Assembly (NCBI GenBank): GCA_039583875.1
Contig: CM077150.1
Span: forward strand, 183,028,375-183,092,374
Direction: 5' to 3'
DNA length: 64,000 nt
Origin: Platanthera guangdongensis
Taxonomy: Eukaryota; Streptophyta; Magnoliopsida; Asparagales; Orchidaceae
Within the stretch, counting starts at the first letter, position 1, and every line of letters begins with the position of its first letter. Both the position numbers and the translations under genes were made by a program. Of the stretch, positions 11,216-20,979 are shown one piece after another. The notes beneath the pieces are model-generated. The model did not search any database. It was not told the DNA's origin and worked only from the letters and a program-made list of their open reading frames with translations.

Positions 11216-12925
11216 TGCCACCGCCTCAACCTGGACCCGGGAACACGCCCCGTTCAGCAGAAGAAGAGATTCACTGCGGACAAGCTGGCGGAGCCCATCA
11301 GGGAGGAGGTGGAGAAACTCCTCAAGGATGGCTTCGTGTCCGAGATTCAGTACCCCGGCTGGGTCTCCAACGTGGTCATGGTTAAAAAAGTAGACGGCCG
11401 ATGGAGGATGTGTATCAACTTTTCCTTACTTAATAAAGCTTGTCCTAAGGACTGTTATCCTTTGCCTCGAATCGACGCGCTGGTTGACTCAGCCGTCGAT
11501 TTTTCTGTAATGAGTTTTTTAGATGCTTTTTCAGGTTATCATCAAATCAGGATGCACCCCCCAGACATCAAGGATGTCTCGTTCATCACAGGGGATGGAT
11601 GCTACTGCTACAAGATGATGCCCTTCAGGTTGAAGAATGTTGGGGCAACCTACAAGAAAATGATGGATAGGGTCTTCAAGGAGCAGAGGGGAAGGAATTT
11701 GGAGGTGTATGTAGATGACCTCATGATCAAAAGCTGGGATGTGGACTCACACCTCCGGGACCTGGAAGAGACCTTTGCCACCCTGCGCAAATACAAGATG
11801 CGGTTGAACCCCCTAAAATGTATCTTTGGGGCCAGCCGGGGAAAGTTCTTGGGGCACCTCCTCACCCCCGCAGGGGTCGAGCCGAATCCTGATAAAGTCA
11901 AGGCTAGCTTGGAGCTGGGGGCGCCGCGGAATGCTAAGGAGGTGCAACGACTGATGGGGAAGCTAGCAGGGCTGAGTAGGTTCCTTTCCCGAGCAGGAGA
12001 AAAGTGCTCCCCCTTCTTCAAAACCCTAAGGGGTGGTCAGAAGTTCGAGTGGACCAAGGAGTGCGAGGAGGCGTTCCAGGCCCTCAAGATGCAGTTGACT
12101 CAGGCTCCGCTACTCCAAGGGCCGAAGGAGGGGGAAGACATGTTCTTATATCTTGGGGTCGGGGCAGAGGCTTTGAGCTCCATCTTAATTCGCGAAGAGG
12201 GGAAGAAGCAGCTCCCTATTTATTACATGAGCCTGGTCCTGAGGAAGGCCGAGCTCCGGTACCCGATTCTAGAGAAGCTGGCCTTCGCCCTGGTCATCTC
12301 GGCTCGGAGGCTGAGACCTTACTTGCAGGCACACTCAATCCGAGTGGTGACCGACCATCCTCTCCGCAACATCTTTGAGGGGGGGGAGCATTCAGGCAGG
12401 CTGGCTAAGTGGTCGGTGGAACTGAGTGAGTTCGATGTCTCCTTCGTTCCGCGGCTCTCGATCAAAGCTCAAGCGATGGCCGACTTCTTGGCCGACTACG
12501 TGGTTGAAGTAGCGGAGGAAGAACTCACCCGCCTGACTCCTTGGAAGGTGAGGGTGGATGGTGCCTCAGGGAGGCATTCCCTTGGAGTGGGGGTGATCCT
12601 GGAAAGCCCTCAGAGGACTCGAATTGAGCAGACGGTGGTGGTATACTTCCCCATTACAAACAACCAGGCCGAATACGAGGCCGTGATAGTAGGGCTACGC
12701 CTGGCCAGGGAGCTGGGGGTGTCGGACGTGGAGGTCCTTACTAACTCCATGGTGGTAGCTTCCCAGATCAACGGGGAATTCGAAACAAGGGAACCCACCC
12801 TGCGATCATACTTGGCCAAAGTGAAGGGGGTCATATGCACTTTTCAAACCTTCTCCATCCGACACGTGCCCAGGGAAGAGAATGAACAAGCCGACCAGCT
12901 AGCAAAGCATGGTCCCCAGGTGGGG
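11216..12925 (+). pseudogene. RT, RNase H and second (archaeal-type) RNase H of element B
   Basis: The reverse transcriptase contains FLDAFSGYHQ and the catalytic YVDDLM at about 11710. RNase H 1 lies at about 12130-12420. A second RNase H follows at about 12545-12905, with VRVDGASGRHS, NNQAEYEAVI and ENEQADQLAKH. This dual arrangement is the hallmark of the Tat lineage. In the second RNase H, the position usually held by Asp (DSQ-like) reads TNSM, so that acidic residue appears lost. The frame shifts near 12920 into integrase. Confidence 0.9.
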
Positions 12926-14249
12926 GGGTACCATCACCGACCTGTTTCGCCCCTCCATCGAAGAGGGAGAGCTCATGGAAATTGATCAACAAGCTTTGTG
13001 GATGTACCCCGTTGTGGCTTTCCTCTCCACGGGAGAGTATCCGGAGGGGGCAGATAAGAAGAAGCTAAGGCACAAGTCAGCGTATTACCTCCTCCAGGAT
13101 GGGCAGCTGTACAGGAAGACCCTCTCAGGGATGCTGGCTCGCTGCGTGGCCGAGGGCCAAGTGCAAAGGATCTTGGAGGAAGTCCACTCCGGGGAATGTG
13201 GGAGTCACTCCGGGAGTCGGACCCTGGAAGGAAGGATAGTCAGGCAAGGGTATTTCTAGCCCACCCTGGGCCGCGACGCCGCGGAGTTCGCAAGAAGATG
13301 TCATAAGTGCCAGTTGTTTGCCCCCCTCCAGCTACAGCTGGCCCAGCGACTCAGAAGTATCACGGCCCCCTGGCCCTTCGCAATTTGGGGGATGAATTTG
13401 GTTGGACCATTCCCCCAAGCCAGTGGTCAGAGAAGGTTCCTCCTGGTAATGATTGACTACTTCTCAAAGTGGATGGAGGTGAAGGCGCTAGCCAAGGTGA
13501 CCTCCCAGGTAATCCGGAGCTTTGTTTGTGGGGAGATCATCTGCCGTCATGGGCTGCCACAGGCCATCGTCATAGACAATGGGCCCCAGTTCGCCAGCGC
13601 CGAATTCACCAGCTTTTGCGAGCAGCTTGGAATCGACCACAGGTTCGCCTCGGTCCATCACCCCAGGAGCAACGGGCAGGTGGAGGCCACAAATAAGATC
13701 ATTGTCAACCTCCTCAAGAAGAAGGTGGAGAATTTGAAGGGGAGCTAGGTGGAGCAGCTTCCCGCGGTTCTTTGGGCCCTAAGAACCACCCCCAACACGT
13801 CTACCAGAGAGACCCCTTTCAAACTCTCCCATGGGTGCGAGGTAGTGCTCCCCGTGGAATTTGAGGTCCAAACACCCCGAGTCGTTCCGGCCAAAGAAGG
13901 CCGAGAGGAGTGGCAAGCAGAGAACAAGGAGGAGCCGAGGCTCTCCCTTGATATGGTGGAAGAGCTGAGGGACCTTTCCGCTATCCGACAGGAGGAGGTG
14001 AAAAGAAGAATGTCCAAGTACTTTGACAAGCATGTCAGGGTCAAGCAGTTCGTGGAAGGGGACTTGGTGTTGAAGAAGTTGGATGCAGCAGGGAGGTCGG
14101 CATCCGTAGGGAAGCTCAATCCCAGCTGGGAGGGACCATTTATTGTAAAGGAAGCTTTGAAGTCAGGAGGCTATCGACTCCAAAATGTAGAGGGCGAGAC
14201 CCAGAGTCTCACCTGGAGTGGTGACGACCTAAAACGATTTTTCCCCTAA
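12926..14249 (+). pseudogene. integrase of element B
   Basis: One frame with two TAG stops (13257-13259 and 13746-13748), both at places where Trp is usual in the family. The zinc-finger region precedes the catalytic core. The core reads WGMNLVGPFP where WGxD is expected, so the first catalytic Asp is Asn. The second Asp (VIDNGPQF) and the Glu (GQVEATNK) are present. The C-terminal part ends with a WEGPFIV motif and a stop at 14247-14249. It would insert cDNA into the chromosome, but this copy could not. Confidence 0.88.
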
Positions 14250-14325
14250 AGCATGTAAGCGATACTTTGATTATAATAAATTTCTTCAACCCTCCAGTAT
14301 TTTCATAGCTAGCCTGCATAGAGAA

Positions 14326-15050
14326 ATGGAATGTGTTTGGACCCCGAGCAGATCCCGCTGCTAGGCTCTCACCTAGCTGGCAGGGCCGGAAGTCACTCAG
14401 TGTCATCTTTGGCCTCGAGCAGATCCCGATGTCAGGCTCTCACCTAGCTGACAGGACCGGAAGTCACTCGATGGAATGTGTTTGGACCCCGAGCAGATCC
14501 CGCTGCCAGGCTCTCACTTAGCTGGCAGGGCCGGAAGTCACTCGGTGTCATCCATGTCCTAGAGCAGATCTCGCTGTCAGGCTCTCACCTAGCTGACAGG
14601 GCCGGAAGTCACTCGATGTAATGAGTTTGGACCCCAAGTAGATCCCGCTGCCAGGCTCTCACCTAGATGGCAGGGCCGGAAGTCACTCGGTGTCATCCTT
14701 GGCCTCGAGCAGATCCCGCTGTCAGGCTCTCACCTAGCTGACAGGGCCGGAAGTCACTCGATGGAATGTGTTTGGACCCCGAGCAGATCCCACTGCCAGG
14801 CTCTCACCAAGCTGGCAGGGCCGGAAGTCACTCGGTGTCATCCTTGGCCTCGAGCAGATCCCGCTGTCAGGCTCTCACCTAGCTGACAGGGCCGGAAGTC
14901 ACTCGATGGAATGTGTTTGGACCCCGAGCAGATCCCGCTACCAGGCTCTCACCTAGCTGGCAGGGCCGAAAGTCACTCGGTGTCATCCTTGGCCTCGAGC
15001 AGATCCCCTTGTCAGGATCTCACCGAGCTGACAGGGCCGGAAGTCACTCG
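14326..15050 (+). repeat. 145-bp tandem repeat, five units, 3' region of element B
   Basis: Unit starts at 14326, 14471, 14616, 14761 and 14906, with a partial sixth at 15051, all exactly 145 bases apart. Each unit is a dimer of two similar halves of about 72 bp, both carrying GAGCAGATCCCGCT and GGCCGGAAGTCACTCG. Short ORFs here are the repeat read in frame, not genes. Tat elements are known to carry such repeats between pol and the 3' LTR. Confidence 0.95.
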
Positions 15051-15658
15051 ATGATGTCGACCCCGAAATTGCCAGATAAAGATCAAGAATTCTCAGTGTC
15101 AGGAAGCAAGGGGAAAGGGGTTCTGTAGAGGCGAGCTCGGGCTCGGCTAACCCAGTTTGGCATTAGCAAGAGGATTCTACATGGGTGAGTTCGGACTCGA
15201 CATTCCCGGCTCGGCATCGGCGAGTAGTCGGCGAACCCGGGCCTCGCCATGGGAAGGCGAGCCAGGCTGGGGCACCTCATCCCTTTGCCCGTTTGACTTA
15301 GAAAATTTTCTCTTCTTTTTCGGGCTCAACCTGGATGTCTCGCGTGCGAGTTATGGTGGCATGACAAGGGCAGAGAGCAACCCTCCCCCGAATCGCTTGG
15401 GGCTCGGCGAACACTCAAAACGCATCCACTCGCGGGCGCGCTCTCATGACTACTCTACTCGCGGAACCTGTCTCGGCGAGGTCGCGTGGGGAAGCACCCG
15501 CATATATTCAGAGCATAACAAACAAAGTAAAAAAGGAAAAAAGAAAGTGGCACAGTTATGATCAAAAACTCTTTCATTAATTGCTTACAAAAAGTAATTA
15601 CAAGGGGCTCGCCTCGGCGAGTGAACAAAAAAGAAAAAGGAAAAAGTACAGGTTATCC
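15051..15658. other. 3' untranslated stretch of element B
   Basis: A 600-base spacer between the tandem repeat and the antisense ORFs. A plus-strand ORF of 134 codons at 15157-15561 has no recognisable product. Nothing else is seen. Confidence 0.5.
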
Positions 15659-16831
15659 TCAGGCCTCGCCCCCTCCGCCGGACTGATCCTCGCCGTCACC
15701 CGAAGGATCCTGGAATCTTTTCCCGAACATCACGTCCAAGCTGTCCTCCTTCTCGCTGGGCGGCGTTGCCGGGAACAGGCTCGACATCAGGTCCCGGGCC
15801 AAGATCCCCGCGCATCCCTCCACTAGCACCTTCGAGTCCTTCATCATTTGGAGGGTGCACTCGGTGGCTTGGATGGAGTTGATCCGCAATCTCTCGGCGA
15901 GGTCGGCCTCGCCAAAGATCCGCGGGCACTTGTAGGGGAGGGTGGGGTCGATGTTGTGAGGCGGGAAGAAGATCTCCGCCCGGCGACGGACCTCGTTGAG
16001 GAGGTGCTGGTTTTCCTCCTTCAGCTTCGTGTTCGTGCCCTCCAGCTCGGCGAAGCGTACGCTCAGCTGGCCGATCTCCTCCGCCTGCTCGGCATTGCGA
16101 GCCTGAAGCTCCCCTGCAGCCTTGGCATCCTGGTAAAGAGAATTCAGTCTGGTATCTGCGCAAAATGTTCCAAGTAAAAGAGAAGAGTAGTGCTTGACAC
16201 TTACCAGCCCGCCGACGGCTTGGGCGAGTAGACCCTCCGCTATGCCGAGCTGCCTCGCCTGGTCGGTGACCTTATCCTTGGCGATGTCGCGAGCCTGCTT
16301 AGCCTTTTCGAGTTGGTGGCTGAGGGCGAAGCTGCGGAGTGCCAGCATGTGATGCAGCTCCATGGTCCGCAGGTGGGACTGCAGGCCCTCATGGCCGAGC
16401 TGCCAGAGGGTCATCTTTTTGTAGGCCTCGGCATCCTCCCGGTCATATAGGCCAAAGCCGAGGGCGTAGGCATGACCGGTGGTGGGCTCGCGGTCGTGCT
16501 AGGAGGGGTGCAGGGTGGAGACGGAGACTCGATGAGCGAGCTCGTCCCACTGCAGCATGGGCTCGCCCGCCGAGTCTTTCCACCGCCCGGCGAAGTTAAA
16601 GAGGGGGAGTTGCTTCGGCGGCGCGTGCTCGAGGGCGGCCCTCTTTGCTGATGGAGGAGGGGAGATCGCCGCCATGGAAGAAGGGCCCTCGCCACCTTTT
16701 CGGCCCTTGCTGGTTGTCTCCTTCAGCGGGCTCTCCGGCGACGCGTCGGGAGCGGTCTCCGACGAGCTGATGTATTTGGGGCTGGGTTGTTGTTGTTGTT
16801 GCCCCCGTGGAGCCAGCAGAGCCCTCCTCAT
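15659..16831 (-). pseudogene. antisense ORF of element B, C-terminal coiled-coil part
   Basis: One minus-strand frame from the ATG at 16831 to the stop at 15659, broken by one stop near 16499-16501. The N-terminal part is Ser/Pro-rich and contains a FNFAGRWKDS motif. After the stop, the next ATG is at 16414, and a long alpha-helical, coiled-coil-like region follows with many Leu, Glu and Gln residues (ELQARNAEQAEEIGQLSVRF). The end is acidic and Gly-rich. It probably continues the protein started at 17784 after an intron or a frame break. The function is unknown. Antisense ORFs between pol and the 3' LTR are described for Tat elements. Confidence 0.6.
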
Positions 16832-17043
16832 CTTCTTTAATTGTCACTGGCGGAGTGGCGGGTTCGATCCCGCGTCCTCAGGTCGCCTCTTGCTGGAAGA
16901 GGGTTGCGAGAGGGCCACCTCATCTCGGCAGGCTGCCGCCGCCGCCTTCTCGCGAGCAAGAGGGTCGGTATGAAGCCCCGGATCCGCAAACGGCGGGTTC
17001 ACGGGGATTATTCGCTCCCTTGCAGGAAAATACTTTGAAAACG

Positions 17044-17784
17044 TTAGGAATTCAGGAATGATATGGCGAGCTCGGCGGTCAGGCGAACTCGGCAAGACGG
17101 GGAGAGAAGCATACCTTCGCCGGGCAGAACAGGAGGGAGTGCGTCGAGGCCCCTCCGCAGGAAGGCGACCTCGAAGTTTTTATGGAGGAAGTACTTGTGG
17201 AGCTCGACGTTGTTGCCGGACATGGCCGGCGGGCGGTACACCTCCCCGCCCTTCTGCTGAGGCGAGTAGGGGATGTTGCCGAGATCTCCCTTGATGAAGG
17301 CGATCTTGGTCATCCAGGTATGGTGCTTGTTCGCGATCTCGCGAACTTTGATCAGCGAGCCACCGAAGTAGGCGACCCCGTCCGGCGTCGCCTTGTAGGA
17401 GAAGAGCTTCCTGAACACCGTCAGGTTGAACTCGATCCTCTCACGCCGGAGGTAACTCGCGAATGCCACCATAATCGCGATGGCGTTGGAATTCAGCTGC
17501 GCGGGCACGACTCCATAATATTTCAAGATTTGCCGGATCTCCGGCCACAGTAGGAGGCGTAACCCCACCTCGAAATGTGAGAGGGGAAAGGCGAGATCGT
17601 CCTCATAAAAAGTGTTGATGGCCTCCCCCTGCCTCAGCCTGCGTGCCTCGAAGCCCGGCGGCACGCGCTCCGCCACAAACTCGGCGAGCTCCTCCTCGCT
17701 AGTGTGCCCCTCGAAGAAGCAGTAGTCCGTGAAGTGCTTCGTGCACTTGGAGCGGCCGTCGGCATCTGGGTTCTTCTTGCCCAT
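17044..17784 (-). CDS. antisense ORF of element B, N-terminal domain (putative gypsy-type transposon protein)
   Basis: 246 codons from an ATG at 17784, beginning MGKKNPDADGRS. The segment EDDLAFPLSHFEVGLRLLL, followed by VVPAQLNSNAIAIMVAF, has the shape of the plant domain Pfam calls putative gypsy-type transposon (Transposase_28). The match is by eye and not searched. The frame is fully open, unlike pol on the other strand. A GTATGC at 17114 could be a splice donor, with an AG near 17020 as acceptor. The downstream frame, which continues as VNPPFADPGLHTDPLA, does not join cleanly in this copy. Its role in the element is unknown. Confidence 0.65.
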   Translation of the reverse strand: MGKKNPDADGRSKCTKHFTDYCFFEGHTSEEELAEFVAERVPPGFEARRLRQGEAINTFYEDDLAFPLSHFEVGLRLLLWPEIRQILKYYGVVPAQLNSNAIAIMVAFASYLRRERIEFNLTVFRKLFSYKATPDGVAYFGGSLIKVREIANKHHTWMTKIAFIKGDLGNIPYSPQQKGGEVYRPPAMSGNNVELHKYFLHKNFEVAFLRRGLDALPPVLPGEGMLLSPSCRVRLTAELAISFLNS

Positions 17785-18147
17785 GTTCGCGGAGGAAGAG
17801 GTAGAGCGCGAGCAAGAAATGGAAAAGCACAGGGAGAGGGAAATAGAGCAATAAAGGCACAGTATGGGATAGGTAAGGGGGTGGGGGGCTATTTATAGGA
17901 AAAAAAATTTGGGGCAAGTTGTCCAATCAGCGTAGCCCGCCACCCCAGCTCGCCACCCCAGCTCGCCGACTTCTGGCGCATCCCAACCAGGGCTAAGTCA
18001 AACATTGCAGCATTTTATTTGAGTAACAAGATCAAGAATATTCTAAAAGCTATTTATTACAGATAAAGTTCAGGAATTAAAAAGCGGGGCGTGCAAGCAG
18101 GGAGGGCATCGGGATGCGAGTACCGGTCGGCTCGGCAAAGGAGCCGC
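17785..18147. other. spacer between the antisense ORFs of B
   Basis: About 360 bases without a recognisable gene. On the minus strand it would form the upstream region of the ORF at 17784, and it contains a possible TATA-like TATAAATAG at about 17890-17898 on that strand. A promoter is possible but not shown. Confidence 0.35.
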
Positions 18148-19196
18148 TCACTTACCTACCCCGGCCTCGCGACCCCCGCCCCCAGGCTGCCACGTGCGGA
18201 GCAGCTCGCGGATCCTTCCGGAATTCCTCTGCGCAACCGAGAGACCGTCATCTATCTCGTCTAGGAGCCGGGAGGGGGACATCAGCTCGCCAGCCTGGCC
18301 GCGTCGCACCTCGTCGGCGAGACACACGTAGTCGCGCTGCAGCGTCTCATTAACCCCCTGCGCCTCACGCAGCCCGCACACCAGCTTCTTGAGGAGCTTG
18401 ACCTCCCTCCTCGTCAGCTCGCCTTGATCCACCTCAGGACCCAGATAAGAGTCCAGCGAGCTTGGGGAAGGGAGGGGAGAGTAGTGGGCTGCCCGCGACG
18501 ATTCCTCGGAAGCGGATTGATTGGGAAGAGTTGTGAAGGCAAGTGTCAGCAAGAAGAGAGGCAGCAAAAACTCATGAGGCAAGAAGTCAAGCAAGACTGA
18601 CCAGACGAGCTCGGCAGCTCAAGGGAGATGTGGGGAGGGATGAACCTCAGATCCTTCCCGCGACCTGGGCCGCGAGCCCCCGATGAGATGAGCTCGAATC
18701 CCGGGGTGGGGATGGTCCCCAGACCCGCCCCCGCGGCCACGTCAGTTTGGCGAGGAGGGGAGGCGCTAACTGGCGAGATCGGCCTCTGCGAGCTCACTGG
18801 GAGGATTCTAAAGAGGAGAGGCAGGTCCTGGGGGTGGATGTCCGGTGCCATGAACAGCGAGTCGGCGAGCGTGGTCTCGCCTCGCGGTGTGGGCTCTTGC
18901 GGCGCGACGCCCCCGCCATCTGGTTGACCGTTCTGGTCGTCGCCGACTGCGACAACCTCTCTATCCTTCTCAAGAATAGTTCGGGTGGAAGAGCTAGTCC
19001 CGCGAGCCAGGGTGGCCCTCAGGTCGTTGTAAATGGGCTCAGCCGCCTGAGGGAATGCCTTTGACCTCTTGGAGCCGGGCTCGGCAGAATCAACTTGAGG
19101 AGCTTTGGCATTGACCGCCGTCAGGGCGGCCACGCGAGCTGCGGAGGCTTGGAGAGCTCGGTCTATGCGCTCTTGGATCTCCTTGGGAAGAGGCAT
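18148..19196 (-). pseudogene. second antisense ORF region of element B
   Basis: The ATG at 19196 opens a frame (MPLPKEIQERIDRALQ) to 18546, rich in Ala, Ser and Pro. A second frame (18594-18148, no ATG of its own) encodes a helical segment (RREVKLLKKLVCGLREAQG) and overlaps it. A frameshift or intron near 18550-18600 probably separates two parts of one protein. I recognise no domain. The position next to the 3' LTR and the antisense direction match the first antisense ORF. Confidence 0.5.
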
Positions 19197-19360
19197 CTTG
19201 GCAGGGTTGGAGCAAAGGGAATGGCAAGAGTCAGGCAGGAGGGCAGGTGCACATATATATAGCCATAGGTGGACCCCACCCGAAGATTCCCTCCAACTCG
19301 CCAACCCGCGCTCGCCGCACACTTGGGGTTGGATGTTTCTTTCCGAGCTTTGACAAGCTC

Positions 19361-19377
19361 AAAAAGAGCGGGAATTG
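19361..19377 (+). other. polypurine tract of element B
   Basis: AAAAAGAGCGGGAATTG lies directly before the 3' LTR, mostly purine, in the position where plus-strand DNA synthesis would start. Confidence 0.65.
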
Positions 19378-20059
19378 TGTACAACCCCGTGTCCGGCGAG
19401 CAAGGTCACCAGGGACTAGGCAGAATGGGCTGAGGACAATAGGAGAGCTCGGCAGTGGAGGGGGAGAGCCCGAGCTCGGCATCCGTCGACCAGAGATCGA
19501 TGTTCGGCGACCCCGAGCTCGGCATTCGCCTAGCGAGCAACAACTCGCGTCCTCACATTGGAGCTCGGTAGCAGTAGGCGAGCAGAACATGCCGAGGTGG
19601 TCAAAGCTCCCCAGCTCGCATGGATGTATGAGGTACTTTTTACTGTTTTTCCCCCGCTGGTCTGCCCATAGTCCTTCAAAACATCGGAGTTTGGCTGTTG
19701 GCAGACCCATCCAAGGGTTTTCTGGTAATTTCATGTCAGTTCTTTTGGTTATTGGCAGTCCAGATTTTAAAAAACTATAAATAGGTCCCAAGGGATACCC
19801 CATAAAAGAGTTTTTTTCCCAGTGCTCTCCTGCTCCAATCTTCAAGTGCTTTCTGAGGGTACCTTAGCTCGGCTTCTGGCTAAGGAGGGGAAGCGCTCTG
19901 AGATCTTCCGGGTTTGTGGTGGGACCTCCCCCGCCGAGCCCTTGGGTCGGTCTTACCTTGTCTTCTCTGTTGTTTTGCTTGCAGGGGCGAAGTAGGCGCG
20001 AGATCACCCCTTTCCCCAAGGGTCGAACTCCACGGGAAATCGAGGAACCGGTTTCAACA
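19378..20059 (+). mobile_element. 3' LTR of element B
   Basis: The partner of 8057-8739, with the same ends and a TATA box at about 19775-19785. After it the interrupted A integrase resumes. ORFs reading through it are chance. Confidence 0.9.
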
Positions 20060-20900
20060 GTGCGGTTCACGTCTAATGATTGGAGGCTGGTGCAGCAGAT
20101 GTTGGGAACAAAGCTGAGTTTTAGCACAGCCTTCCATCCGCAAACGGATGGGTAGACCGAGATGGTCAATAGGACAATGGAAGACATGCTTCACATGTGT
20201 GTCCTGGACTTTGGAAAGCAATGGGAAGATCACCTATACTTGGTGGAATTCGCTTACAACAATAGTTACCAGTCGAGTATTCAAATGGCTCCCTTCGAGG
20301 CCCTTTATGGTAGAAAATGTCGCTCGCCGTTGTCCTGGTTGGAAACGGGTGAATCAAAGTTGTATAAGCGATTAGAGGTGGAGGATGCTACTTCTTTGGT
20401 GAGAACCATTCGGGAGAGGTTGCAAATCACTCAGGACCGTCAGGAGAAGTACTATAATGCTAAGCACAGGAACGTGGAGTTCGCTGTGGGCGACTGGGTG
20501 TACTTAAAGATCAAGCCGTTCAAGGGTGTCTCGCGGGTGCGGCGATTGAAAAAGCTAAGCCCGAGTTACCTTGGGCCGTTTGAGGTTATGGAGCGGGTTG
20601 GCGAAGTAGCCTATCATTTGAAGCTATCTGTGGAGCTCAGTGGTCTACATTATGTATTCCATATATCGGTGCTACGGAAGGCGGTGCAAGAGCCTTCGCA
20701 AGTGATCGCGGTTGATCAAGTGCCGGTGGATAGTGTGTTGACGACAAAGGTCAAGACCGTGCAGATTGAGGACTCGGAGGTCAAGCGGCTACGCAATAAA
20801 GTGATCAGGATGGTCAAGGTCCGTTGGGACAATTGCGGCTGAGAAGAGCTCTCTTGGGAACGAGATCAGACTATGCTTGACGAGTATCCGGAGTTGTTCC
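20060..20900 (+). pseudogene. pol of element A, second part: rest of integrase and chromodomain-like tail
   Basis: Continues the integrase cut at 8056, beginning with the RFTS segment that follows DRDG in the family. HPQTDG is followed by a TAG at 20153-20155 that replaces the invariant Gln, then the TE with the catalytic Glu and the NRTMEDML stretch. The DNA-binding GPFEV motif (about 20573) and a chromodomain-like end (MVKVRWDNCG...LSWERD...YPELF, about 20810-20900) follow, broken by a TGA at 20840-20842. Such a chromodomain targets integration to heterochromatin in chromoviruses and supports the Tekay assignment. Confidence 0.85.
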
Positions 20901-20965
20901 GCTCAGGTACAATTTAATTTTGTACTTATCTTTCCTTTATGAAATTTGGTGGACGAAATACGTTT

Positions 20966-20978
20966 AAGAGGGAGAGAG
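20966..20978 (+). other. polypurine tract of element A
   Basis: AAGAGGGAGAGAG, all purine, ends one base before the 3' LTR. Confidence 0.8.
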
Positions 20979-20979
20979 C

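Larger units (their letters stand above)
8057..20059 (+). mobile_element. Element B: Tat-lineage Ty3/gypsy retrotransposon inside the A integrase
   Basis: LTRs of 683 and 682 bp (TGTACAACC...AACA) flank a 10.6-kb interior. The flanks gggcg (8052-8056) and gtgcg (20060-20064) form a target duplication with one mismatch, and the A integrase motif reads on across it. RT, RNase H, a second archaeal-type RNase H, integrase, a tandem-repeat 3' region and antisense ORFs together mark the Tat lineage. The interior is GC-rich compared with D-G. Confidence 0.9.

Noticed and set aside
16156..16204. GT-AG pair on the minus strand in the coiled-coil antisense ORF
   Set aside because: 49 bases is too short for a plant intron, splicing would break the good downstream frame, and the unspliced frame stays open.
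19247..19780. 177-codon ORF across the end of B and its 3' LTR
   Set aside because: It repeats the read-through also seen in the 5' LTR and spans the LTR boundary, so it is a chance frame.
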